Shown: piece by piece, positions 34,788 to 43,561 of the stretch | Numbering within the stretch: position 1 is the first letter of the stretch | Layout: each line of letters opens with the position of its first letter | NCBI RefSeq assembly: GCF_027359675.1 | Contig: NZ_CP114786.1 | Span: 1 to 64,000, forward strand | Reading direction: 5' to 3' | From: Roseibium sp. Sym1 | GTDB lineage: Bacteria; Pseudomonadota; Alphaproteobacteria; Rhizobiales; Stappiaceae | DNA length: 64,000 nucleotides | Notes under the pieces: model-generated | Told to the model about the DNA's origin: nothing | Database searches by the model: none | The model's input: the letters and a program-made list of their open reading frames with translations, nothing else | Position numbers and translations under genes: made by a program

Positions 34788-36290
34788 ATGTACCGCTTCG
34801 CGATCGGTTATTTCCTCTGGTGCATGTTGGCTGCCGGATTGCACCCCGGGCAGGCCAGTGCCGAAACCCGGCTCGCCCTTGTGGTCGGCAACAGTGCGTA
34901 CAGCACCGTGACGCCGCTGGACAATCCCGTGAATGACGCGGAGCGGATGGCTGACGCACTGCGCAAGACAGGTTTCGACGTCACACTTGTCCTTGATACG
35001 AACCAGAACGATTTGATCCTTGCCATCTCGCGTTTCGGCAGCCGATTGCGCGCGGCCGGTGCGGATGCCACGGGGCTGTTCTATTATGCCGGTCACGGCG
35101 TCCAGTCCTTCGGCACAAATTTTCTCCTCCCGGTCGACATCGAGCTTCAGGACGCGGCCGACCTCAGCCTTGTAGGCGTTCCGGCGCAAGCCGTACTGCG
35201 TCAGATGTTCTCCGCCCGCAACCGCACCAATATCGTCATCCTGGATGCCTGCCGGAACAACCCGTTCACCTCTGTCCCCGATCTCGGCGACAACGGCCTT
35301 GCCGAGATGAAGGCGCCGCGCGGGACGTTCCTTGCCTATTCAACCGCACCGGGCGAGGTCGCCGTTGACGGCGACACAGGCAACAGCCCGTTCACGCAGG
35401 CACTCGCAAGCCACCTGCAGACCCCCGGCCTGCCCATCGAGACCCTGTTCAAGACAGTCCGCAATGATGTCCTGAAGGCAACCGGAAACATTCAAACCCC
35501 CTGGGACACGTCTTCGCTGACCGTCGATTTCCAGTTCAACCCCCTCACGCAGCCCTCGGCGGAGGAATTGCAGGTCCGGCAGCTCTGGGAATCCGTCAAG
35601 CTCAGCAACGATCCCCTGCAACTGCTGTTGTTCCTGCGTGCGCACCCGGACAGTGCCTATGCTTCCGAAGCCCGGGAACTGATGCAGGTGCTTCTGGCGA
35701 AAGAAATGCAGCCGGCGTCCGACACGACGTCACCCGAGACGCCGAAAACGGAGCGGGTCTCGCCACGGGACAACGAGCGCGAAATGATCGAGCACGCCCG
35801 CCAGGAAGGCACCGCGGAAGCCTACGAGGCCTATCTCGCCACATATCCGGACGGTGCCTTTGCAGAACTGGCCCGGCTCGAGCTGACCACAATCGTGAAC
35901 AATCAACAGCGGACAGATCCCGACGCCGATGAGCGCCCGCCGGAACCACCGGTCGCCGGCGAGCAGACCGCACCTTCGGCAGGGAACAGCGCACTGCCGG
36001 ACACGGTCGCGTTCAATGCCCCTCTTGGCATGGGAGATCCGCAGCTCGCCACCCGCAGCATCTCGGAACTGATCAGGGGATCTCCCCGTTTCGCACCGAT
36101 TGACGGCCTCCCCGAAGCGGTCTGGAAGGACAAGACCTGTGCGGCCTGCCATCAATGGGAACAGGCCAATCTGTGCGAACAGGCCCGGACCTATATCTCC
36201 GACGATGCGCCTGCCGCGGCCAAGCAACATCCCTACGGCGGAGCCTTCAAGGATGCGCTGCGCCTTTGGGCCGAAAAGGGGTGTCCCTGA
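34788..36290 (+). CDS. Secreted caspase-like protein with C-terminal CxxCH motif
   Basis: A 500-residue protein with signal peptide (to about residue 24) and a peptidase C14 domain (about 26-270): catalytic His103 in YYAGHGV and Cys155 in LDACRNNP. A helical repeat-like stretch follows (about 280-390), then an acidic linker. The last 60 residues contain Cys451-Ala-Ala-Cys454-His455, a c-type haem-attachment pattern, with two further Cys. Such a motif in an exported protein may bind haem or a metal. It is co-transcribed with the YceI-OmpA gene. Confidence 0.88.
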   Translation: MYRFAIGYFLWCMLAAGLHPGQASAETRLALVVGNSAYSTVTPLDNPVNDAERMADALRKTGFDVTLVLDTNQNDLILAISRFGSRLRAAGADATGLFYYAGHGVQSFGTNFLLPVDIELQDAADLSLVGVPAQAVLRQMFSARNRTNIVILDACRNNPFTSVPDLGDNGLAEMKAPRGTFLAYSTAPGEVAVDGDTGNSPFTQALASHLQTPGLPIETLFKTVRNDVLKATGNIQTPWDTSSLTVDFQFNPLTQPSAEELQVRQLWESVKLSNDPLQLLLFLRAHPDSAYASEARELMQVLLAKEMQPASDTTSPETPKTERVSPRDNEREMIEHARQEGTAEAYEAYLATYPDGAFAELARLELTTIVNNQQRTDPDADERPPEPPVAGEQTAPSAGNSALPDTVAFNAPLGMGDPQLATRSISELIRGSPRFAPIDGLPEAVWKDKTCAACHQWEQANLCEQARTYISDDAPAAAKQHPYGGAFKDALRLWAEKGCP

Positions 36291-36317
36291 TCCAGGGAAC
36301 CCTTCCGGATCAGGGAC
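36283..36317. terminator. Bidirectional hairpin between convergent genes
   Basis: GTCCCTGATCC (36283-36293) and GGATCAGGGAC (36307-36317) form a perfect 11-bp stem with a 13-nt loop. It overlaps the stop codons of the caspase gene and of btaB. There is no T-run, so termination is likely but not classical. Confidence 0.6.
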
Positions 36318-36993
36318 GGCTTTCCTGAGTTTCCAGCGCTGGTGAGGACGACAGGACCGCATACTCCGCATAGCCACGGTAAAGCGGCCTGAAGGTAAGT
36401 TTCATACCCGTCTGTTTCGCAAGGTGTTCCAGTTCGGCTGCAAGCTCTGCGCGCGGTGAAACGTGGAAGGACGCGAGCCATCTGAACAGAAGCTTGCGGA
36501 ACCATCCGGGCAGCCCTTGCTGCTGACCGAAATCGACCACATGAATCCGTCCGCCGTCCTTCAGACGGGCCGCGCCGGCGGCAAGCGCCTCCCGCCAGAT
36601 CGGGATCATGGAAAGCGTGTAGGAATAAAACACCCGGTCGAAGACGGGCACGTCAAGGCCTTCGGTCGCCGACGGATTGGCGGCATCGCCCTCAATCAGG
36701 GTGATCCGGCCGGACAGGCACGCCTTGTCGATGTTCTTTTGCGCCGTCGCCAGCATTTCGCGGGAGATGTCGAGGCCCAGGAAGCGCGCGTCCGGGTATC
36801 GGCGAGCCGCCTGGATCAGGTTGCGGCCGGTGCCGCAGCCGAGCTCAAGCACCGCGCCCCCGTCCGGCGGCTGCAGCTCATCGATCAGGTGATCGCGGCC
36901 GAGCAGGTAGTATTTCCGGGTCAGGTCATAAAAATGCCGCTGGTGGCGATAGACGGCATCCATCAGCCGGGCCGTTTCGACAGCTTCGCTCAT
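36310..36993 (-). CDS. btaB: Betaine lipid N-methyltransferase BtaB
   Basis: A 227-residue class I SAM methyltransferase with motif I VLELGCGTGRNL and the acidic VDFGQQQG loop. It follows btaA by 32 bp. BtaB trimethylates diacylglyceryl-homoserine to the betaine lipid DGTS, a phosphorus-free membrane lipid made by many marine and soil Alphaproteobacteria when phosphate is low. The call rests mainly on the pairing with BtaA. Confidence 0.88.
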   Translation of the reverse strand: MSEAVETARLMDAVYRHQRHFYDLTRKYYLLGRDHLIDELQPPDGGAVLELGCGTGRNLIQAARRYPDARFLGLDISREMLATAQKNIDKACLSGRITLIEGDAANPSATEGLDVPVFDRVFYSYTLSMIPIWREALAAGAARLKDGGRIHVVDFGQQQGLPGWFRKLLFRWLASFHVSPRAELAAELEHLAKQTGMKLTFRPLYRGYAEYAVLSSSPALETQESRP

Positions 36994-37025
36994 TGTCTGA
37001 TCCGCCCCATGCCTTTCCTGCCCGA

Positions 37026-38288
37026 TCAGCCGTTGAAGACGTAAAGGTGGAAGCCGCCATAGATGGAGGACCGGTCCTGCCGTCCAAGGTCCAGGCTTTC
37101 TTCTTCCTCATAGGTCCAGCGGTCCAGGATCTCGTTGGCGACGCGGCCCGGCAAAAGGGTCGGCTCGGCAGCCGTTCGGAAAATCACGCGGGCGCCGGGG
37201 CGCGCGGTGCGGGTGATCTCGCTCCACAGCGCATTGAGCTGGTGGTCGGTCATCCAGTCCTGGGCATCGAGCAGCACATAGGCGTCGAGCGTGCCTTCGC
37301 CCAGGGTCTGCAGGTGCTCCGTGAAATTCCGGTTGAGCACGCGCACCCGGCCGGCCCGGGCCCGGATCTCCTCGAAATGGTCCCGTTTCAGATAGGGCGG
37401 CAGCGGACCGGATTCCCCGGTCGAGCCGACGGAGCCCGGTGCGTAGCCGCGTCCGAAGGCCTGCCAGGCGAAATAGTTGTCCTGCATGGAGAAGTCGCAG
37501 GCGAGCTTTTCCAGCCGCTGGCGCAGCACGGCGGACATGTCGCCATCGGCATTGGCGGAGACCAGCGCGTCGTATTGCGCGGGCGGAATGCCGAGGCCGT
37601 AGAGCGACATTTTCTTCGACGTCGCCCACCGGACCAGGCGCTTGTCGAACAGCGGCGACAGGGCCGTGTCGAAGAAGCTTCGCTGCTCCTCCAGCGACCT
37701 CGTCTTGACCATGTATTTCGGGTCGATGCCATAGAACTTTGCCACAAGGTGGCCGATGCCGATGAAATAACCCAGCAGGCCGTGGTGATAGAGATCGCGG
37801 GAGAACAGGGTGATGCGCTTGCGGCCCCAGTTGGCGAGGTCCCGGCCTTCCCAATAGGCAACGGTCTCCGGATCCAGATTGTCCTTCAGGAAGCGCTTGT
37901 AGGCGGCGACATTGGCCTTTTCGTCCGCCTCGCCGAAGAAGCGGTAAAAGGTCTCGTAGTTGGGGAGATGCCGGGCGGCCGCCAGTTTCAGCCGGCCGAG
38001 GGCGACATGGGCGCGGTTCAGGTCGACGGCAGTGATCTCCGCCGGGTTGGCCGTCAGGTAGGACATGACGTTGCAGCCGCCCGAGGCGATGGTGATCATC
38101 CGGCTGTCCGAGGTCAGGCGCAGGGCCTTCATGTCGACATCCGGATCTTCCCAGATCTGCGGGTAGACCAGCCCCTTGAAGGCGAAGGTGAACAGGCGCT
38201 CCAGGATACCCTCGCGGGAAGAGGCGTCCGATCGGTGGACGGCGTTCCTGAGCCGTGTCTTCGAAGCCGTCAGCGTGCTCTGCGCCAT
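37026..38288 (-). CDS. btaA: SAM:diacylglycerol 3-amino-3-carboxypropyltransferase BtaA
   Basis: A 420-residue DUF3419 protein. It transfers the 3-amino-3-carboxypropyl group of SAM to diacylglycerol, the first step of betaine lipid synthesis. Visible features include FKGLVYPQIWEDPDVDMKAL, the SAM-binding MITIASGGCNVMSYL and VDLNRAHVALG. ATG 38288 follows gggag with good spacing; a GTG 18 bp upstream is the alternative. Confidence 0.93.
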   Translation of the reverse strand: MAQSTLTASKTRLRNAVHRSDASSREGILERLFTFAFKGLVYPQIWEDPDVDMKALRLTSDSRMITIASGGCNVMSYLTANPAEITAVDLNRAHVALGRLKLAAARHLPNYETFYRFFGEADEKANVAAYKRFLKDNLDPETVAYWEGRDLANWGRKRITLFSRDLYHHGLLGYFIGIGHLVAKFYGIDPKYMVKTRSLEEQRSFFDTALSPLFDKRLVRWATSKKMSLYGLGIPPAQYDALVSANADGDMSAVLRQRLEKLACDFSMQDNYFAWQAFGRGYAPGSVGSTGESGPLPPYLKRDHFEEIRARAGRVRVLNRNFTEHLQTLGEGTLDAYVLLDAQDWMTDHQLNALWSEITRTARPGARVIFRTAAEPTLLPGRVANEILDRWTYEEEESLDLGRQDRSSIYGGFHLYVFNG

Positions 38289-38411
38289 GTCGTTCTCCCG
38301 AGTCACCTGCGCGAATAAACTGCCTTCCGATACGTGAGAGACACGACAGTTTGGTGACGTTCGGAGCTGATTGCGCGCTTGTCCGGAACAATTTCCCTCC
38401 AGGAGCCGAAA

Positions 38412-38442
38412 ACAAAAAAAGCCCCCGCCGGAGCGGGGGCTT
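38412..38442 (-). terminator. Strong rho-independent terminator for the L,D-transpeptidase gene
   Basis: AAGCCCCCGC (38419-38428) pairs with GCGGGGGCTT (38433-38442). On the minus strand the 10-bp stem runs directly into TTTTT, 27 bp past the stop of the gene at 38469. Confidence 0.92.
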
Positions 38443-38468
38443 CTGATCTTGGCCGATCTTGGGAAGGA

Positions 38469-39698
38469 TCAGCGGGTGATCACCACGAAGTCGGTGCCAA
38501 GGCCGGTGTTGCGTTTGAAACTGCGGTCGGTGACCGTCAGCGACGTGCCCGGCGTCAGCATCTTGGAGACCTCGAGAGCAACCTTTTCCGGGATTTCGAT
38601 CCGGTCGAGCACGTCGCGCGGCGCGCCGCCGCGCTCGCCTTCCGCCGAAACCGCGATCCAGTCGACGGCCTCGTCGCCCTGTTCGAAATCCAGGGCCGTG
38701 AAGACATGCGTGCCGATCTCCCGGTCCAGATCCTTGATGGTGACCGGAGCGGAATAGATGTCGCGGAACTTGCGGCGGATGCGCAGCATGGCGTTCTGCG
38801 GCTTTTCATAACCCGCCTCGGCATAGATGCGCGCTTCCAGGCTGTCGGTCATCCTGCCGGTGACCGGAAGGTCCGCGCCTTCCTGGTAAAGGCTGATTGC
38901 CGCACGGGTCTTGCGGCCGGGAACACCGTCCACCGGGCCTGCTTCGAAGCCCATCTGGTTGAGCAGACGCTGCAGCACCATGATGCGGTTCGGTGCCTGC
39001 TGCGGCGTGATGATCATGCGCAGCGGCCGGTCGAAATGCGGGTTTTCCGGCTGTACTGCCGCGACGCCGGCCGGAAGCGCGGCATCCTGGATCGCTCCAC
39101 GAAGCGCCGGGTCGGCGGCAATCGTCTCGCTCGAGAGGCTGGCAACTTCCGTTTCCGGCAGATAGGGCTGCGGCAGCACCGCATGACGCACGCCGACCGG
39201 AACGGCCGCGTCCCTGGTGACGACCACGTGCATGCCCCGGTCCGTCATGCCGTAAAGCGACTTGGCGAACGGGCGCGGCAGGCGGATGCAGCCATGAGAG
39301 GCCGGATAACCCGGCAACTTGCCCACATGCAGCGCAATGCCCGACCAGGTCAGCCGCTGCATGAACGGCATCGGCGCATTGTTGTACAAATTGGAAAAGT
39401 GCTTGCGGCGTTTTTCGAGGATCGAAAAGACACCGGTCGGCGTGCTGTAGCCTCGCATTCCGGAGGAAATCGGCGAGGTTTCAAGCAGCTCCGTGCCGCG
39501 ATAGACCTGTATCTGCTGTTCATTCAGCGACACGAGCATATGCAGCGGCGCTTCGCTTTCCGGACTTTCCAAAGTCTCCGAAGCCGTATCATTCGCTGCG
39601 GCGCCCGACATCGTTGCGACCGAAAGCATGGCGGCACCGGCAAGGCTCGTGAAAGCCCGCGCGCGCCTGTTACGTCCAATATTTCTTACCGAGAACAT
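38469..39698 (-). CDS. L,D-transpeptidase (YkuD) with peptidoglycan-binding domain
   Basis: A 409-residue exported enzyme. After a signal peptide (cleavage near AAAN) comes a YkuD domain (about 50-160) with the catalytic SHGCIRL, His135 and Cys137, which forms 3-3 cross-links or attaches proteins to peptidoglycan. A PG_binding_1-like region (RLLNQMGFEAGPVDGVPGRKTRAAI) follows, then a C-terminal domain of unknown role. ATG 39698 has ggggag upstream; the frame is open 27 bp further. Monocistronic with a strong terminator. Confidence 0.9.
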   Translation of the reverse strand: MFSVRNIGRNRRARAFTSLAGAAMLSVATMSGAAANDTASETLESPESEAPLHMLVSLNEQQIQVYRGTELLETSPISSGMRGYSTPTGVFSILEKRRKHFSNLYNNAPMPFMQRLTWSGIALHVGKLPGYPASHGCIRLPRPFAKSLYGMTDRGMHVVVTRDAAVPVGVRHAVLPQPYLPETEVASLSSETIAADPALRGAIQDAALPAGVAAVQPENPHFDRPLRMIITPQQAPNRIMVLQRLLNQMGFEAGPVDGVPGRKTRAAISLYQEGADLPVTGRMTDSLEARIYAEAGYEKPQNAMLRIRRKFRDIYSAPVTIKDLDREIGTHVFTALDFEQGDEAVDWIAVSAEGERGGAPRDVLDRIEIPEKVALEVSKMLTPGTSLTVTDRSFKRNTGLGTDFVVITR

Positions 39699-39889
39699 CC
39701 CTGAGCTCCCCAACGCATAACCCAATAAGCTCTACTCAAAATCTAACCGAGACCTGTGTAGATCGGGTTAGGAAACACGGTTACTCATTGGTTTCCTTCA
39801 CCCTTTCTCAAATGTCATCGCACATTAGCCAGCTTCGGGATGTTATTCACATCACAAATTGTACGCTACGGTACCGGTCCGTGACCCGT

Positions 39890-41221
39890 TCAGCGTTTCA
39901 ATCCATCCTGAAACAGCACCGCTTCCCCCCGTGACGGCGTCGACAGTTCACCGTCCCACATGACGCGCCGGCCGCGAACCATGGTGCCGACCGGCCAGCC
40001 TGTGACTTCCTTGCCGTCATAGGGCGTCCAGCCGCATTTGGAGGCGATCCACTCGTTGCGGATGGTCTCGGTGCGCTTCAGGTCGACGATCGTGAAGTCG
40101 GCGTCATAACCGACCGCGATCCGGCCCTTGCGCGCGGTCTGGAACAGGCGCGCCGGACCGGCGCTGGTCATGTCGACGAACCGCGCCAGGCTGAGGCGCC
40201 CGGCATTGACATGATCCAGCATGATCGGCACCAGCGTCTGCACGCCGGTCATGCCGGACGGAGACGCGGGATAGGGTTTCTGCTTTTCCTCAAGAAGGTG
40301 CGGCGCGTGGTCGGAGCCGAAAATGTCGAGAATGCCCTGGCTCAGGCCCCACCACAGACGCTCGGAATGCCGCGGCGCACGCACGGGCGGATTCATCTGC
40401 ACCAGGGTACCGAGCCGGTGATAGGCCTCATCGGTCAGGGTCAGATGGTGCGGGGTCACCTCGATCGAGGCCACGTCCTTGTGATCGATCAGGAAGTCGA
40501 CTTCCTCGGCCGTCGACAGGTGCAGGATATGGATCTTGGCACCGGTTTCGCGGGCGATTGAGACGAGACGCTGCGTACAGGTGAGCGCCGCGATCTCGTC
40601 GCGCCAGATCGGGTGCGAGCTCGGATCGCCCTCGACCCGTTCCCCCTGGCGTTCGCGCAGGCGGAACTCGTCCTCGGAGTGGAATGCTGCGCGGCGGCGG
40701 GTGACGGAGAGGATCTCCCTCACGCCCTGGTCGTCCTCGACCAGGAGATCGCCGGTGGACGACCCCATGAACACCTTGATGCCCGCGGCGGCCGGCAGGC
40801 GCTCAAGCTCCGGAATGTCCTTGACGTTGTCGCGCGTGCCGCCGACCCAGAAGGCAAAATCGCAATGCATGCGGTGATGACCGCGCCTGACCTTGTCGGC
40901 GAGCGCGGCCTCCGAGGTGGTCAGCGGATTGGTGTTGGGCATCTCGAAGACCGCGGTCACGCCGCCCATCACCGCGGCGCGCGATCCCGATTCAAGGTCT
41001 TCCTTGTGATCGAGGCCCGGCTCCCGGAAATGGACCTGGGTGTCCATGACACCGGGCAGGACATGCAGGCCCGTGCAGTCGATCACCTCGCCCGCCTGCG
41101 AGGCATCGAAAGAGCCGATGCCGGCAATGCGTCCGTTGCGGATGGCAACGTCGCGAAGCCCCTCCCCGTCCTGATTGACCACGGTTCCGCCTTTCAGGAT
41201 CAGGTCATAGGTCTCGCTCAT
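39890..41221 (-). CDS. pyrC: Dihydroorotase (class I)
   Basis: A 443-residue amidohydrolase that closes carbamoyl-aspartate to dihydroorotate in pyrimidine synthesis. MDTQVHFREPG carries the metal HxH pair, IKVFMGSS resembles the lysine-carboxylation region, and FGSDHAPH holds the catalytic Asp. ATG 41221 follows gaggag. A close hydantoinase-like alternative is less likely because the VHFREPGxxHKED signature is typical of dihydroorotases. Confidence 0.88.
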   Translation of the reverse strand: MSETYDLILKGGTVVNQDGEGLRDVAIRNGRIAGIGSFDASQAGEVIDCTGLHVLPGVMDTQVHFREPGLDHKEDLESGSRAAVMGGVTAVFEMPNTNPLTTSEAALADKVRRGHHRMHCDFAFWVGGTRDNVKDIPELERLPAAAGIKVFMGSSTGDLLVEDDQGVREILSVTRRRAAFHSEDEFRLRERQGERVEGDPSSHPIWRDEIAALTCTQRLVSIARETGAKIHILHLSTAEEVDFLIDHKDVASIEVTPHHLTLTDEAYHRLGTLVQMNPPVRAPRHSERLWWGLSQGILDIFGSDHAPHLLEEKQKPYPASPSGMTGVQTLVPIMLDHVNAGRLSLARFVDMTSAGPARLFQTARKGRIAVGYDADFTIVDLKRTETIRNEWIASKCGWTPYDGKEVTGWPVGTMVRGRRVMWDGELSTPSRGEAVLFQDGLKR

Positions 41222-41405
41222 GGGGCTCCTCCACTCGGATTGGGACAGGGGACTGATTGTTTCGAACGCGCTTATACGCGCCCCCCGGGCAAAGGGCCAG
41301 ATCGTTTAGACCTCAAAGGATCAGGCTTCTTGCCCGCCGTCGCCAAAGCCCCTATGTGGCACAGGGGAAACCTGGCGCCCGCCATCAGCTTTCAAGGAGT
41401 CTTCC

Positions 41406-42296
41406 GTGCCGTCACCATTCTTTGCCCACCTGAGCGACCGCGCGCTGATCCGCGTCGGCGGCCCCGAAGCGCAGCATTTCCTGCAGAACCTGGTGACGGC
41501 GGATATCGACGAAGTCGACCGGGAGGGCGCACGCGCGGGCGCCCTCCTCACGCCCCAGGGCAAGATCCTGTTCGACTTTCTTCTCTACAGGAGCAGTGAC
41601 GGCTATCTGCTGGACACGCCCGCCGCAACCGCCCCCGATCTCCTGAAACGGCTGACCTTCTACCGGCTGCGGGCGAAGGTGGAGCTGGAGCTGCTGGGTG
41701 ACGACACCGGCGTGGTTGCCGTGTGGGGCGGCAGCGCCGACCTGCCGGACACGCTTGCCAGCGTGCACGACCCGCGCCTTGCGGCTCTCGGACAACGGCT
41801 GGCCGGATCCGTCTCCGCAATTCGGGAAGGCCTTGGCGGACCGGATGCGGGGCTCGACGCCTATGACGCGCATCGAATCCGGCTCGGCGTGCCGGAAGGC
41901 CTCAAGGACTTCGACTATTCCGACATCTTTCCCCATGACGCCGATCTCGACCAGCTTGGTGGCGTCTCCTTCACCAAGGGCTGCTATGTCGGCCAGGAGG
42001 TGGTGTCGCGGGTCCAGCACCGGGGCACGGCGCGCAAGCGTTTTCTCCAGGTGGAAAGCACGGGCCCCCTGCCGGCTCAGGGCAGCGACATCACAGCCGC
42101 GGGCAAATCGGTCGGTGTCCTGGGATCCTCCACAAGCGTTGGCGACCGGACCTTCGGACTTGCCTTGCTGCGTCTTGACAAGGCCGCACAAGCCAAGGAA
42201 AACGGCAGCCTTCTTCAATGCGGTGACGCGGAGATTCTGGTCAGGCTGCCCGACTGGGCGACCTTCACATGGCCGGAGCCGGACACCGCGAACTGA
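41406..42296 (+). CDS. ygfZ: YgfZ/GcvT-like folate-dependent iron-sulfur assembly protein
   Basis: A 296-residue protein of the YgfZ family, which supports Fe-S enzyme assembly and some tRNA modification using folate. The hallmark is KGCYVGQE near residue 195. The start is GTG 41406 with aaggag 6 nt upstream. It heads a run of four same-strand genes: ygfZ, HD, phosphatase, nadQ. Confidence 0.9.
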   Translation: MPSPFFAHLSDRALIRVGGPEAQHFLQNLVTADIDEVDREGARAGALLTPQGKILFDFLLYRSSDGYLLDTPAATAPDLLKRLTFYRLRAKVELELLGDDTGVVAVWGGSADLPDTLASVHDPRLAALGQRLAGSVSAIREGLGGPDAGLDAYDAHRIRLGVPEGLKDFDYSDIFPHDADLDQLGGVSFTKGCYVGQEVVSRVQHRGTARKRFLQVESTGPLPAQGSDITAAGKSVGVLGSSTSVGDRTFGLALLRLDKAAQAKENGSLLQCGDAEILVRLPDWATFTWPEPDTAN

Positions 42297-42321
42297 AACC
42301 GCGTTTTTGAACCGAGGCCCG

Positions 42322-42984
42322 ATGCCCGCCGCCCGTTCCGACCAGCCGCCGCGCGCCTGGCAGCGCATGTTGTCCGGAAGACGCCTCAATCTTCTGGATC
42401 CCTCGCCGCTGGACGTGGAGATCTCCGATATCGCCCATGGCCTGGCCCGTGTCGCGCGCTGGAACGGCCAGACCTATGGCGACCATGCCTTCTCGGTGGC
42501 GGAGCACTCGCTGGTCGTGGAAGACATCGCCCTGATGCTGAAACCCGACCTGCCGCCACACTGGCGCCTGGCGGTGCTGCTGCACGATGCTCCTGAATAT
42601 GTCATCGGCGACATGATCTCCCCCTTCAAGGCGGTGATCGGCGAGGCCTACAAGGCGGTCGAGGCACGACTGCAGGGTGCGATCCACCTGCGCTTCGGCC
42701 TGCCGGCGGAAATCCCACTCACGGTCAAGAAGCTGGCCAAGCGCGCCGATATCATCTGCGCCTATTTCGAAGCCGTCGAACTGGCGGGATTCGATGATAA
42801 CGAGGCCGGAAAGATCTTCGGCCGCCCGCGCGGCTTCCCGCTCAACAGCGAAGGCAAATTGCGGTACGGACTGGAACCCCTGCCCGTCAAAATCGCCCAG
42901 GACAGGTTCATGGAACGCTTCGAGGCCATCGAGGCGCTGCGTGAAGCTGGGAACAAAGCAAAAAGCCGTTCCGCAAACGGGTGA
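42322..42984 (+). CDS. HD-domain phosphohydrolase (YfbR-like)
   Basis: A 220-residue HD hydrolase. Metal ligands are visible in DHAFSVAEHSLVV (His) and LLHDAPEYVIGD (His-Asp), with a later Asp in KRADIICAYFEA. YfbR-type enzymes are 5'-deoxynucleotidases; the substrate here is not established. It follows ygfZ by 25 bp. Confidence 0.88.
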   Translation: MPAARSDQPPRAWQRMLSGRRLNLLDPSPLDVEISDIAHGLARVARWNGQTYGDHAFSVAEHSLVVEDIALMLKPDLPPHWRLAVLLHDAPEYVIGDMISPFKAVIGEAYKAVEARLQGAIHLRFGLPAEIPLTVKKLAKRADIICAYFEAVELAGFDDNEAGKIFGRPRGFPLNSEGKLRYGLEPLPVKIAQDRFMERFEAIEALREAGNKAKSRSANG

Positions 42985-43037
42985 CGTTGACGGCGAATAA
43001 CCCTAGTTTACTGGCAGATACAATAACCGGTTCTGTC

Positions 43038-43544
43038 ATGCTGCACGTCTGCTCCCTGTCCAAACTGCCCGAGACGGTCGCTACGACCGGCGCAAAGTCC
43101 CTTGTCACCCTGATCAATGCGGAATTGAACGTGCCGACCCCGGACGGCATCGCTCCCGAGCGGCACCTGAACCTCTCCTTCAACGATATTGTCGACCCCG
43201 TGGAAGGACTGATTCCGGCCAGCGAGCAGCATATCGAGGCCTTTCTTGCCTTCATCCGGGACTGGGACCGGAAGGCACCGCTGATCATTCACTGCTGGGC
43301 GGGCATCAGCCGGTCGACGGCCGGGGCCTATGTCGCTGCCTGTGCCCTAAACCCGGATGCCGACGAGTACCAACTGGCGGCCCTGCTGCGCGAGCGCTCG
43401 CCCTCTGCGACCCCCAATGCCCGCATTGTCGCCATGGCGGACAAGATGCTGGCCAGGGACGGCCGCATGATCGATGCCATCCGCGAAATCGGCCGCGGAG
43501 CGAATGCCTATGAAGGCACGCCATTTGTCATGCCGATCGAATAG
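43038..43544 (+). CDS. Protein tyrosine phosphatase-like protein
   Basis: A 168-residue phosphatase with P-loop HCWAGISRSTA, the Cx5R(S/T) signature of the dual-specificity/tyrosine phosphatase superfamily. The N-terminal MLHVCSLSKLPETVATTGAKSLVTLI fits this alphaproteobacterial family, so I start at ATG 43038. A GTG at 42981 that overlaps the HD stop would add 19 residues and is the alternative. Targets unknown. Confidence 0.82.
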   Translation: MLHVCSLSKLPETVATTGAKSLVTLINAELNVPTPDGIAPERHLNLSFNDIVDPVEGLIPASEQHIEAFLAFIRDWDRKAPLIIHCWAGISRSTAGAYVAACALNPDADEYQLAALLRERSPSATPNARIVAMADKMLARDGRMIDAIREIGRGANAYEGTPFVMPIE

Positions 43545-43561
43545 GGAGACGCGGAGCGACC

